This document shows positions 8,981 to 14,713 of a stretch of DNA of 30,569 nucleotides, piece by piece; position 1 is the first letter of the stretch, and every line of letters starts with the position of its first letter. The notes under the pieces are model-generated. The model was not told where the DNA came from. It searched no databases and saw only the letters and a program-made list of their open reading frames with translations. The position numbers and the translations under genes were made by a program. Source of the DNA: a virus; the IMG/VR virus record IMGVR_UViG_3300002132_000146, positions 1 to 30,569 of that record; one strand, 5' to 3'.

Positions 8981-9283
8981 CTAATCTATTTTAGATGCTG
9001 CTTCTTCCATAGCTTGTTTAAAAGCTATAGCTTCCTCAGAATTAGGGTCTACCCCATCTTTTTGATTTGCATACTGTTGAGCCATAAACATTTGGGCCTG
9101 CATACGTTCAGCTCTTGATTTCTCAATAGTAGCTAAAAGCATTTCATACTCTGCCTGTACCTCTAAATGTGGAATGTTGTCTTTGTAGAAAGTAGTGATT
9201 TCTTCTCTACGTGCATTTAATTCTTCTTTTGATAAAACAGGTTCTTTATCATCTAAAGAATTTTGGTTTTGTGAATTTGCCAT
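8981..9283 (-). CDS. Coiled-coil hypothetical protein (100 aa)
   Basis: Not recognised. It is a Glu/Gln/Lys/Ala-rich helical protein, strongly charged, with long heptad-like stretches (LSKEELNARREEITTFYKDN; AEYEMLLATIEKSRAERMQA) and no Cys or membrane segment. It lies 2 bases upstream of the amidase gene and is the first gene after a likely promoter at 9317-9324. Such coiled-coil proteins next to lysins may be scaffolds or tail parts, but no function can be assigned. Confidence 0.8.
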   Translation of the reverse strand: MANSQNQNSLDDKEPVLSKEELNARREEITTFYKDNIPHLEVQAEYEMLLATIEKSRAERMQAQMFMAQQYANQKDGVDPNSEEAIAFKQAMEEAASKID

Positions 9284-9316
9284 TGTTGATTTATTTTAAA
9301 TTAAACTTATTTAATA

Positions 9317-9324
9317 CAAATATA
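9317..9324 (-). promoter_or_regulatory. Bacteroidota-type -7 promoter element
   Basis: On the minus strand this reads TATATTTG, an exact match to the Bacteroidota -7 consensus TAnnTTTG. It lies 34 bases upstream of the coiled-coil gene start (9283) and would drive the amidase/IHF-like operon. No clear TTTG element is seen at the -33 position. Confidence 0.6.
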
Positions 9325-9385
9325 TATAAATAGTTTAACTAAAAAAAGTGTATGGCAATCTTTATTTGTATTTTATTGTTTACGA

Positions 9386-9481
9386 CTACTCATCGTTCTT
9401 GTGCGATAAAAAAGCATCAAACATGTATAATGCAAAAACAGTGAGGGTAAGTGCTAATATGATATCAAAGATCAATGTCAT
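9386..9481 (-). CDS. Small single-pass membrane peptide (31 aa)
   Basis: A very short gene: ATG at 9481, TAG at 9386. The product is one hydrophobic helix (about residues 2-20, LIFDIILALTLTVFALYM) followed by a polar end, SHKNDE. It starts 5 bases after the stop of the 94-residue basic protein and fills a gap that would otherwise hold about 200 bases without a gene. Its position just upstream of the amidase operon makes a holin-like or spanin-like helper possible, but one helix alone cannot prove this. Confidence 0.55.
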   Translation of the reverse strand: MTLIFDIILALTLTVFALYMFDAFLSHKNDE

Positions 9482-9486
9482 TTTAT

Positions 9487-9771
9487 TTACCATTTAACTT
9501 TATCAGCCCAATAAGCAGCACTCATTTTACCTTTAGATATGTTCTTACCATGTCTTGCTTTGAATGACTTCTGTCTAGCTTTTTCTGCAGGTGTGCTAGG
9601 ATTAGCTCCCGCACCACTAACACCCTGTTGACCAAAACGAATTGTTTTAACTTGATCACCTGACTTAGCAACTACTACATGAGATTTTTTAGGATGAGAA
9701 GGGGTTCTCTTAGGTTTATTAAACCCAGATACCCCCGCTCTTGCTAATCTACTATCTTTCTTTGTGGCCAT
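9487..9771 (-). CDS. Small basic conserved protein (94 aa)
   Basis: A Lys/Arg-rich protein with a pattern I have seen in many marine and gut phages and in some bacteria: KKDSRLARAGVSGFNKPKRT at the start, SHVVVAKSGDQVKTIRFGQQ in the middle and KSFKARHGKNISKGKMSAAY near the end, finishing WADKVKW. I believe it belongs to a domain of unknown function (possibly DUF6321, from memory and unverified). The high positive charge suggests DNA or RNA binding. Its start overlaps the lipoprotein stop by one base (TAATG), implying translational coupling. Confidence 0.85.
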   Translation of the reverse strand: MATKKDSRLARAGVSGFNKPKRTPSHPKKSHVVVAKSGDQVKTIRFGQQGVSGAGANPSTPAEKARQKSFKARHGKNISKGKMSAAYWADKVKW

Positions 9772-10463
9772 TATTTATTTTTTGATCCCTTACCTAATTT
9801 CATAAGTGGAACAGGTGTGCCTACAGGATAAGGCTTACCTGGTAATGCAGCAGTTATAGATTTCATACCTGATGTTACTGGAATAGCTTTACGTAACGGG
9901 ACAGCTGCTTCATTAAGTGGTCCATAACACTTAGCTAAAATAATACCAGTCTCCGTGGTGTCAACAATCTGACAAGGCATACAGAACATATTACTTTCAC
10001 TTAATACTGGGTAATCAGTGTTTACTATGAATGAGCGATTGTTAGGAGGTAGCATTTCCCACTCTCCACTAATTGGATCATACTGGGGAATATAAGTTGT
10101 AGTATCGAAATAATGATACAATGACCATACTGATTTACCATTCCACATAGTGCTTCCATCAGTGCCCGGATATTGAAAATCTTTTCTAACATTAAATACA
10201 CCTCCGTTACCCATAATAGAATCCCAGCTAGGACTTACACCATGCATTGCAAGATTTGAAACAGAGGTATCCGAAAATACAGGACAAATAGCACAGCCTT
10301 CATCAAACTCTACACCTTGAACCATCATCTTCTTTCCTGTGGGTACTGCACCTGATGCACCGCAAAATGCATATAAACCCTCATGAAGCTTTACAGCCTC
10401 TTCTTTTTTAGTACAGCTAAACAACATTGTAGCTGCAAAAATTAGTAATAATACGTTTTTCAT
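9771..10463 (-). CDS. Phage-encoded lipoprotein of unknown function (230 aa)
   Basis: The N-terminus MKNVLLLIFAATMLFSC is a lipoprotein signal: short basic start, hydrophobic core, lipobox LFSC with Cys17 as the lipidated residue, then KKEE. After the signal there are six more Cys residues, including CAIC and CMPC pairs, so disulphides or a metal site are likely. The mature part is beta-rich with many Gly, Pro and Tyr and no repeats. Host-surface lipoproteins made by phages can block superinfection or alter the envelope. A virion component is also possible because it lies in the late module. The gene overlaps its upstream neighbour by 4 bases (ATGA). Confidence 0.82.
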   Translation of the reverse strand: MKNVLLLIFAATMLFSCTKKEEAVKLHEGLYAFCGASGAVPTGKKMMVQGVEFDEGCAICPVFSDTSVSNLAMHGVSPSWDSIMGNGGVFNVRKDFQYPGTDGSTMWNGKSVWSLYHYFDTTTYIPQYDPISGEWEMLPPNNRSFIVNTDYPVLSESNMFCMPCQIVDTTETGIILAKCYGPLNEAAVPLRKAIPVTSGMKSITAALPGKPYPVGTPVPLMKLGKGSKNK

Positions 10464-10783
10464 TTTTTTGATTTTTTAGTTGGTCCACCTTTTTTAAAGT
10501 TTATATTTCCGGTGAGATTAGATTTAATATTTGGAGATAAAGAATTTAGATTTCGCTGTTGCATTGCAGCAGCCTGCACTTCATAAGAAGTATCTTCAAA
10601 GTTACGTCTTTGATCTTTTTTATTCTCTTGTTGATTAAAAAAGTCATTTGCAATCCTTTTATTATTTATATATGATTCATTAATAGCAGAATCTCTATAG
10701 GTTTTAACATTTGCAACATCAGGTCTCATCTCTGGAGATGTTATGGGAACTGCTGCCCCATATTGTGCTTTTTTACTTTTCAT
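10460..10783 (-). CDS. Basic hypothetical protein (107 aa)
   Basis: Not recognised. A polar, Asn/Gln/Lys-rich protein with a basic start (MKSKKAQYGAA) and a basic tail (NFKKGGPTKKSKK), and little hydrophobic core, so it is probably partly disordered. Its end overlaps the lipoprotein start as ATGA. It is the second gene of the late transcript after the divergent region. Such proteins are often minor virion or cargo proteins, but there is no direct evidence here. Confidence 0.75.
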   Translation of the reverse strand: MKSKKAQYGAAVPITSPEMRPDVANVKTYRDSAINESYINNKRIANDFFNQQENKKDQRRNFEDTSYEVQAAAMQQRNLNSLSPNIKSNLTGNINFKKGGPTKKSKK

Positions 10784-10788
10784 TTTAT

Positions 10789-11085
10789 TTATGGATATTT
10801 ACTTTTTAATATTTCATGTAGTCTCCCACATCTTTCATATTCTTCATATTCTTCATACCACACTATCATATTCTCTAACTCAGCTAAAGACGGTCCGTAA
10901 TCTGGATCAAAACCCATTAGTGCCGACTCATCCTCAGTTACCTGATTTAATAAAGAATCAAAGGTAATCTCTCCAACCAATACCCTATATGAATTATCAT
11001 ATGCAATATTAACCATCTCCTTCTCCACCTGTCTCTGATAAATATCATCAAGTATAGAGTCCTTATCCTTTTCTTCCTTCGCCAT
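10789..11085 (-). CDS. Acidic hypothetical protein (98 aa), first late gene
   Basis: Not recognised. A helical, acidic protein: Glu/Asp-rich start (AKEEKDKDSILDDIYQRQVE), then a conserved-looking stretch DPDYGPSLAELENMIVWYEE (about 59-78) and a terminal EILKSKYP. It is the first gene of the minus-strand module, next to the divergent control region, and lies 5 bases from the following gene. No signal, membrane segment or Cys cluster. Confidence 0.75.
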   Translation of the reverse strand: MAKEEKDKDSILDDIYQRQVEKEMVNIAYDNSYRVLVGEITFDSLLNQVTEDESALMGFDPDYGPSLAELENMIVWYEEYEEYERCGRLHEILKSKYP

Positions 11086-11343
11086 AGTAGTTATCTAGTG
11101 TTATGCTTCTATAGGGATAATATACAAAATTTTAAGATCCTATAAAAATTATTTTCCAAATTTCATTCTTTACGGGACACACAAAAAAAATATTTTCCCA
11201 AATTTTTAACCTGGTAAAGGTAATTGAAATATTGTATGTTTTGCATGTGGTGGGGGATCTTGCTATCAACTCCCCAGCTAATTTACGCGGTAAGGGTACC
11301 CCCGTTCTTGTGGTATCCATCAAATAATTATTAATTATAAATA
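11086..11343. promoter_or_regulatory. Divergent control region between late (-) and early (+) modules
   Basis: About 258 bases with no convincing gene, lying between the first minus-strand gene and the first plus-strand gene, so promoters for both directions must lie here or nearby. No exact TAnnTTTG is present. The nearest plus-strand match is TATGTTTTG at 11235-11243, one base too long. On the plus strand a hairpin can form at 11252-11275 (GGGG GAT paired with ATC ... CCCC), and a perfect palindrome GGGTACCC lies at 11294-11301. These could be operator or leader structures. The lack of consensus host promoters could mean phage-specific transcription. Confidence 0.5.
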
Positions 11344-11691
11344 ATGAATGTATTCTTCAGAAAAGTACAGATTAATCAGAACACAGGCTCAGCCGTGATT
11401 CAATGTACGTCAAATCCTATCACCAACAAGGTGACCACACTTGCTGGTGAGCAAGTAGCTACAAGTTCTATGCAGAACATTGTATTTGGAAATTTATCTC
11501 TTAAAGACCCTGAAACTAATCAGGTGATGAGAGCTAATCATCCAACTATCCAGAGACTAATGATAGCATTAGAACCTGGACAAGAAATGCCTGGCTATAG
11601 ATTCTCAAAGAATCCATGCATAGACATGAAGACTGGTGAGGAAACTAATATGTTCTGGGTGGAAGCCTATGACGTAGATAGCCCTGAGTAA
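11344..11691 (+). CDS. Hypothetical early protein (115 aa)
   Basis: Not recognised. A soluble, beta-rich protein starting MNVFFRKVQINQNTGSAVIQ, with a central VFGNLSLKDPETNQVMRANH and an end of WVEAYDVDSPE. It is the first plus-strand gene after the divergent region and is followed 11 bases later by a strong terminator, so it forms a one-gene unit that is probably expressed early and highly. Codon use (more C- and G-ending codons than neighbours) is compatible with high expression. Function unknown. Confidence 0.8.
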   Translation: MNVFFRKVQINQNTGSAVIQCTSNPITNKVTTLAGEQVATSSMQNIVFGNLSLKDPETNQVMRANHPTIQRLMIALEPGQEMPGYRFSKNPCIDMKTGEETNMFWVEAYDVDSPE

Positions 11692-11702
11692 CATCAGAAC
11701 AA

Positions 11703-11728
11703 GGGAGTGTGTAATAGCACTCCCTTTA
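11703..11728 (+). terminator. Intrinsic terminator 1 (UGUAAUAG loop)
   Basis: Perfect 7-bp stem GGGAGTG (11703-11709) with CACTCCC (11718-11724), loop TGTAATAG, followed by TTTATT. It ends the 115-residue gene. Its loop matches those of two further terminators downstream. Confidence 0.85.
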
Positions 11729-11733
11729 TTATA

Positions 11734-11993
11734 TACTCTCATCCAATTGCAGGTGGTAAACATAGATGATTTACTTCTAACTATAGCTGTCACTGAAAAG
11801 TGTAGATGTTTGCAAAACAGCATGATTTAAACAAAACAAGGGTTGCAACCTTGTGAGAGTACGACAACTATGGGGGAATGTTTTATTAATAACATTACTG
11901 GTGAAGCCATAGGGTCTATATATTTCAATTATGTAGGTGTTGGTACCAGAATCCAACTAATTATAGGTGTGTGTAACAGCACACCTTTTTTTT
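11734..11993 (+). ncRNA. Candidate structured RNA 1
   Basis: No gene fits here, but the plus-strand transcript can form nested helices. A closing stem pairs 11734-11741 (TACTCTCA) with 11854-11861 (TGAGAGTA). Inside are GTAAA/TTTAC (11756-11760/11770-11774), GCTGT/ACAGC (11786-11790/11817-11821) enclosing a GAAA-capped CACT/AGTG hairpin (11791-11802), and the palindrome GGTTGCAACC (11841-11850). A second domain has CTATGG/CCATAG (11868-11873/11907-11912) enclosing AATGTT/AACATT (11877-11882/11891-11896). The element ends in a strong terminator at 11965-11993. I infer a structured untranslated RNA. Covariation is untested. A leader for the 76-residue gene is the alternative. Confidence 0.5.
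11965..11993 (+). terminator. Intrinsic terminator 2 (UGUAACAG loop)
   Basis: Perfect 7-bp stem AGGTGTG (11965-11971) with CACACCT (11980-11986), loop TGTAACAG, then a run of eight T including the stem end. Preceded by CAACTAATTATAGG (11954-11967), a 14-base string that is repeated before terminator 3. Confidence 0.88.
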
Positions 11994-12054
11994 AAATATT
12001 AACCAGAACTCTGTAATTTTAGTTATGGTTGTTAGAAAATAAATAAAGAAAGAA

Positions 12055-12285
12055 ATGGTAAAAATAATAAACCTATTAAAAAAAGAACCTATTCAACTAA
12101 TTCATTTAGTTGATACTGATTCAGAAACACTAACTGGAAAGTTTCTTGGTATAAGACATTGGGATACTGCAGAATTAGTAGCAACAGATGTTAATGGCTT
12201 TGATGTCATAACTTTAACCAGAGATGGTAAAAAGTTTTTAGCATTAGGCTATTGGAATGAGGGAGTTGTAGAAACTCCTTTTTAA
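12055..12285 (+). CDS. Small hypothetical protein (76 aa)
   Basis: Not recognised. A small, probably beta-barrel-like protein: VKIINLLKKEPIQLIHLVDT at the start, then TGKFLGIRHWDTAELVATDV and a terminal YWNEGVVETPF. Its start follows an A/G-rich leader (AAATAAAGAAAGAA), typical of this phage. It lies alone between two candidate structured RNAs: its upstream neighbour is terminator 2, and downstream lies the 11-bp closing stem of RNA 2a. A link between protein and RNAs, such as an RNA-binding role, is possible but speculative. Confidence 0.7.
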   Translation: MVKIINLLKKEPIQLIHLVDTDSETLTGKFLGIRHWDTAELVATDVNGFDVITLTRDGKKFLALGYWNEGVVETPF

Positions 12286-12295
12286 TAAACAAACT

Positions 12296-12478
12296 AATAG
12301 TACTGTAACCTAACAATAAAGATATCCAAAAAAGATTAGGACAATTCTAATAAATTGTCACTAATACTTAGAATATTACCTCAACTATAGATAAGGGGTA
12401 ATAAGCTCATATCAACGTTAATCAACTTCTTTGGTCATTCCAGAAATGTTGTTAGGATAAAACAACAGTACTATTTTT
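12296..12478 (+). ncRNA. Candidate structured RNA 2a with 11-bp closing stem
   Basis: A stretch of 183 bases without a gene. A perfect 11-bp helix pairs 12296-12306 (AATAGTACTGT) with 12465-12475 (ACAGTACTATT), and a T run follows at once (12474-12478), as at the end of a terminated RNA. Stacked inside is a second perfect helix, CCTAAC/GTTAGG (12309-12314/12451-12456). Further hairpins are GACAATT/AATTGTC (12340-12346/12353-12359), TAATA/TATTA (12362-12366/12374-12378), CCTC/GGGG (12379-12382/12395-12398, one G-U) and CATT/AATG (12436-12439/12445-12448). Such nested pairing suggests a compact folded RNA. It does not match any riboswitch or RNA family I can recall. Not tested by covariation. 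Confidence 0.55.
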
Positions 12479-12802
12479 ACTAATGCACCACAACTTATTT
12501 CCCAAGGATAAGCAGTTGTAATAGGGGTGATAAGTAGATATGTATATTGTATTGGAAAGCTTAAAGTTAAACTGGTCGGACAGTAAACTTTAGAAAATTA
12601 TGCTACCTGCAAATATGAAATCTTCTACACACTTAAGCTATTACAACTGAGTGCAGAGGGATTGTGTAATACCTGAATAGGTAACAAATAAAAGGAAAGT
12701 AGGAAAACAAAAGGCAATACCATATTAGAGTATGTAAGAACCTTTTTGAAGTATCTTTCTTATTACAACTAATTATAGGGGGTGTGTAAAAGCACCCTTT
12801 TT
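12479..12802 (+). ncRNA. Candidate structured RNA 2b (hairpin-rich, ends in terminator 3)
   Basis: No gene is visible. The strand can form a long irregular hairpin at 12486-12529 (CACC/GGTG, ACAA/TTGT, CTTAT/ATAAG), a strong hairpin at 12562-12592 (TAAAGTT/AACTTTA and ACTG/CAGT, loop GTCGGA) and a short ACCT-GAAT-AGGT hairpin near 12673. It ends in terminator 3. It may be part of the same large RNA as 2a (about 500 bases together), a separate RNA, or an untranslated trailer. It is weaker than 2a because no single long closing stem was found. Confidence 0.35.
12780..12802 (+). terminator. Intrinsic terminator 3 (UGUAAAAG loop)
   Basis: Stem GGGTG (12780-12784) with CACCC (12793-12797), loop TGTAAAAG, then TTTTT. 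Preceded by CAACTAATTATAGG at 12766-12779, identical to the string before terminator 2, so the two 3' ends look like copies of one element. Confidence 0.82.
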
Positions 12803-12960
12803 GTTACTTCACATTGTTACTTCACAATTCTTTGATGTTCTTTCTGACATTTGTTACTTTCTTTCTCTCTGCTCTCCTACTTCCTCTCCTCTGCTCCCCA
12901 ACTAATGTACGCAGCAACTAAATATTTAAATATTAACTGCATCAGTGAGCTTTGTTACTT
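12801..12960 (+). repeat. TTGTTACTT repeats and polypyrimidine tract
   Basis: Two perfect tandem copies of the 13-mer TTGTTACTTCACA lie at 12801-12826. The core TTGTTACTT recurs at 12851-12859 and 12952-12960, giving four copies. Between them, 12861-12899 is 36 of 39 pyrimidines. No gene is credible here. Short repeats plus a strand-biased tract fit a protein-binding or replication-start region, but this is inference. Confidence 0.5.
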
Positions 12961-13224
12961 ATTATCTGGTAGTTTACACTATTTTTTATTCATTTGTGTG
13001 TTACTATTAATATGGGAGGTCTCATACACCCTATATAACCACTTTAACACACCTTACAATCACTATCACTCTATATAATAAGAGTATAGCTAACTCTACA
13101 CAGATAGACACTGTACACAGTCTTATACTCTCTCTATATATTAGTTATCTCTTCTTCTATAGGAATAGTATAACATTACCCGGAATCTCATAATTCACCA
13201 CTTAACATATAAAACCTAAAACAC
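12961..13224 (+). other. Untranslated region upstream of the 93-aa gene
   Basis: About 264 bases with no convincing gene. Inverted repeats at 13081-13088 and 13124-13131 (AGAGTATA/TATACTCT) enclose a smaller ACTGT/ACAGT pair near 13110-13119. AGAGT at 13081-13085 can instead pair with ACTCT at 13093-13097, so two folds compete. No exact TAnnTTTG promoter is seen. It may be the leader of the next gene. Confidence 0.35.
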
Positions 13225-13506
13225 ATGCAAGTATTAATTTTAAAACCAGAACTATTTGTTCAGTACAAAAGGAAAATCGGAATCTTACTATACAATTCTG
13301 ATAAAGCTCCAACGGTTAATCTATTTATAGGTGACCAACATATCGTAGTCAAACGAAATGAAATCTCATCACCTCTAGTAGATGATTTGAATGAATATCT
13401 TTTAGGTCATGAAGCCTTAAGATATTTAGCATTGGAGCATAATCTAATCGAAGTACATGATCAAGATCGTAACTCTTACTTAAACTATTATTCACTTTAC
13501 AATTAA
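13225..13506 (+). CDS. Hypothetical protein (93 aa)
   Basis: Not recognised. A small soluble protein with two parts: an N-terminal beta-rich half (QVLILKPELFVQYKRKIGIL) and a helical, acidic C-terminal half (DDLNEYLLGHEALRYLALEH). There are no Cys residues and no membrane segment. It begins after an A-rich leader and is followed 12 bases later by a membrane protein gene, so the two may form a pair. Function unknown. Confidence 0.75.
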   Translation: MQVLILKPELFVQYKRKIGILLYNSDKAPTVNLFIGDQHIVVKRNEISSPLVDDLNEYLLGHEALRYLALEHNLIEVHDQDRNSYLNYYSLYN

Positions 13507-13518
13507 AAATTAAATCTT

Positions 13519-13836
13519 ATGAAATCAATTATTAAATTATTCTATGTTATCATATTGCCATTGGCAGTATTAGTATCCAGTATCAGTTATCTTATGAATT
13601 CAGCTGATCCAAGCTATTTAGCAGTAATAGCATTATTTATAGCTGTAGTCTTTAATGCAGTGTTTTGGCTTTCTCATATGGATAAGACTTCTGTATTACC
13701 CATTCTTGATATCCAGATATTACCAATGATAGGTGTAGGAGTTCTTATTGATAAAACCTCATCACACTCAGATACTACTACATTGATGATTATGTTACCA
13801 TTTATTGCTATTGAATTTAGAAATAGAAAAAAATAA
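13519..13836 (+). CDS. Small multi-pass membrane protein (105 aa)
   Basis: Not recognised by family. Two clear hydrophobic helices (about 5-26 and 34-52) and one or two weaker ones (about 62-78 and 88-98), with a basic end (EFRNRKK) likely in the cytoplasm. It has the size and topology of a holin, but it sits in the early plus-strand region, far from the amidase, so inner-membrane modification or superinfection exclusion is also possible. It shares a probable transcript with the 93-residue gene, 12 bases upstream. Confidence 0.75.
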   Translation: MKSIIKLFYVIILPLAVLVSSISYLMNSADPSYLAVIALFIAVVFNAVFWLSHMDKTSVLPILDIQILPMIGVGVLIDKTSSHSDTTTLMIMLPFIAIEFRNRKK

Positions 13837-14002
13837 GTGCCACCAGTGACACCCTAACAACACCAGTAATATTATATCTATAGTATCACTAGATAGTAAG
13901 GCTAGGGAAATCCTTTACAACATTGGTTATAGTGGTAACCCAAACATAGTAGTACCAATCAAATTAAACGATTGGTCTACTGTGTTTTTAAAAATTAAAC
14001 AT
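13837..14002 (+). terminator. Hairpin-rich intergenic stretch ending in a strong terminator-like hairpin
   Basis: No gene is seen in these 166 bases. A strong hairpin pairs 13948-13960 with 13970-13981 (AGTAG, one bulged T, ACCAATC against GATTGGT, CTACT), with a 9-base loop and TTTTT at 13985-13989, which fits an intrinsic terminator. Upstream, CCCTA and TAGGG near 13853 and 13904, and GGTTA/TAACC near 13925-13940, can also pair, so a short structured RNA is possible. Confidence 0.6.
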
Positions 14003-14524
14003 ATGAACGAAAACAATTATAATATATCAGGCAATACAACTGAAACACTTCTTGAATCTATAATAGATAAGAAGAAGCTTATGAATCCTAATAACATAGA
14101 TAACATAATGCGTATACTAAAGAAGGGTTTAAATGCTTCTAACGTTAGCGCTCTATTAGAAATGATATTAAGTGCAAATAAGTTTGAGCCATTTGCAATA
14201 AACGATCACGTTAAGATAAAACCACCAAACTACCATGCAGGTAGAGAATTTGAGTGGGATGTTCTTATAGATAAAGGTCTTGGTACTGAAGATGGTTATG
14301 TCTTTGGTGTTATTAAAGGAGATGGTTCTTGGTCAACTGATTTTGATCCATATTATAACACAATGGATATTGTTGTATGGTACTATGATTTAGAAAATGC
14401 TCAAATTAAAACCCAGGAGATTAAGATAGACACCTTTTCTATTATTAAAATAGAAAAAGATGATATACCTTATGAAGTTAACAAAAACAAAAAAGTTCCT
14501 GAGTTAATTAATATAGAACTATAA
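14003..14524 (+). CDS. Hypothetical protein (173 aa)
   Basis: Not recognised. The N-terminal third is helical (TETLLESIIDKKKLMNPNNI; ILKKGLNASNVSALLEMILS) and the rest is beta-rich with aromatic residues (YVFGVIKGDGSWSTDFDPYY). The frame is open 7 codons further upstream to a GTG at 13982, but that extension runs into the terminator-like T run, so I choose the ATG at 14003, which follows an A-rich leader. It is followed 3 bases later by a 61-residue gene and appears to start a small operon that includes the wHTH gene. Confidence 0.78.
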   Translation: MNENNYNISGNTTETLLESIIDKKKLMNPNNIDNIMRILKKGLNASNVSALLEMILSANKFEPFAINDHVKIKPPNYHAGREFEWDVLIDKGLGTEDGYVFGVIKGDGSWSTDFDPYYNTMDIVVWYYDLENAQIKTQEIKIDTFSIIKIEKDDIPYEVNKNKKVPELINIEL

Positions 14525-14527
14525 ATT

Positions 14528-14713
14528 ATGGCAAAACTAAGTATTGAACTATTAAGAAAAGAACATAATGACTGGATTAAATTAGAAATCATAGAATCTT
14601 TTGGTGCATACATGAATTCTAAATACAATTTTGGAAATGAAGAACTTGATAATGAGTTAGATTCTAATGTAGCATTGCTAATGATAATGTCTAATTATGT
14701 CATTAAACTATAG
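14528..14713 (+). CDS. Hypothetical protein (61 aa)
   Basis: Not recognised. A short, mostly helical acidic protein (MAKLSIELLRKEHNDWIKLE at the start; NEELDNELDSNVALLMIM later). It lies 3 bases after the previous gene and overlaps the start of the wHTH gene by 17 bases, suggesting coupled translation. A partner or regulator of the wHTH protein is possible. Confidence 0.68.
   Translation: MAKLSIELLRKEHNDWIKLEIIESFGAYMNSKYNFGNEELDNELDSNVALLMIMSNYVIKL

Noticed and set aside
11132-11323. 63-codon minus-strand frame in the divergent control region
   Set aside because: Low-complexity, non-protein-like composition, and it covers the hairpin and palindrome that look regulatory.
12835-12921. 28-codon frame giving a hydrophobic, signal-like peptide
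   Set aside because: Its hydrophobicity comes from the polypyrimidine tract; codons such as CTC and TCC are unlike the rest of this phage. I prefer a non-coding reading.
12851-13078. 75-codon plus-strand frame in the polypyrimidine region
   Set aside because: Needs a TTG start, has unusual codon use and the repeats run through it. Probably chance.
13982-14002. GTG start for the 173-residue gene
   Set aside because: Overlaps the T run of a terminator-like hairpin; the ATG at 14003 has the usual A-rich leader.
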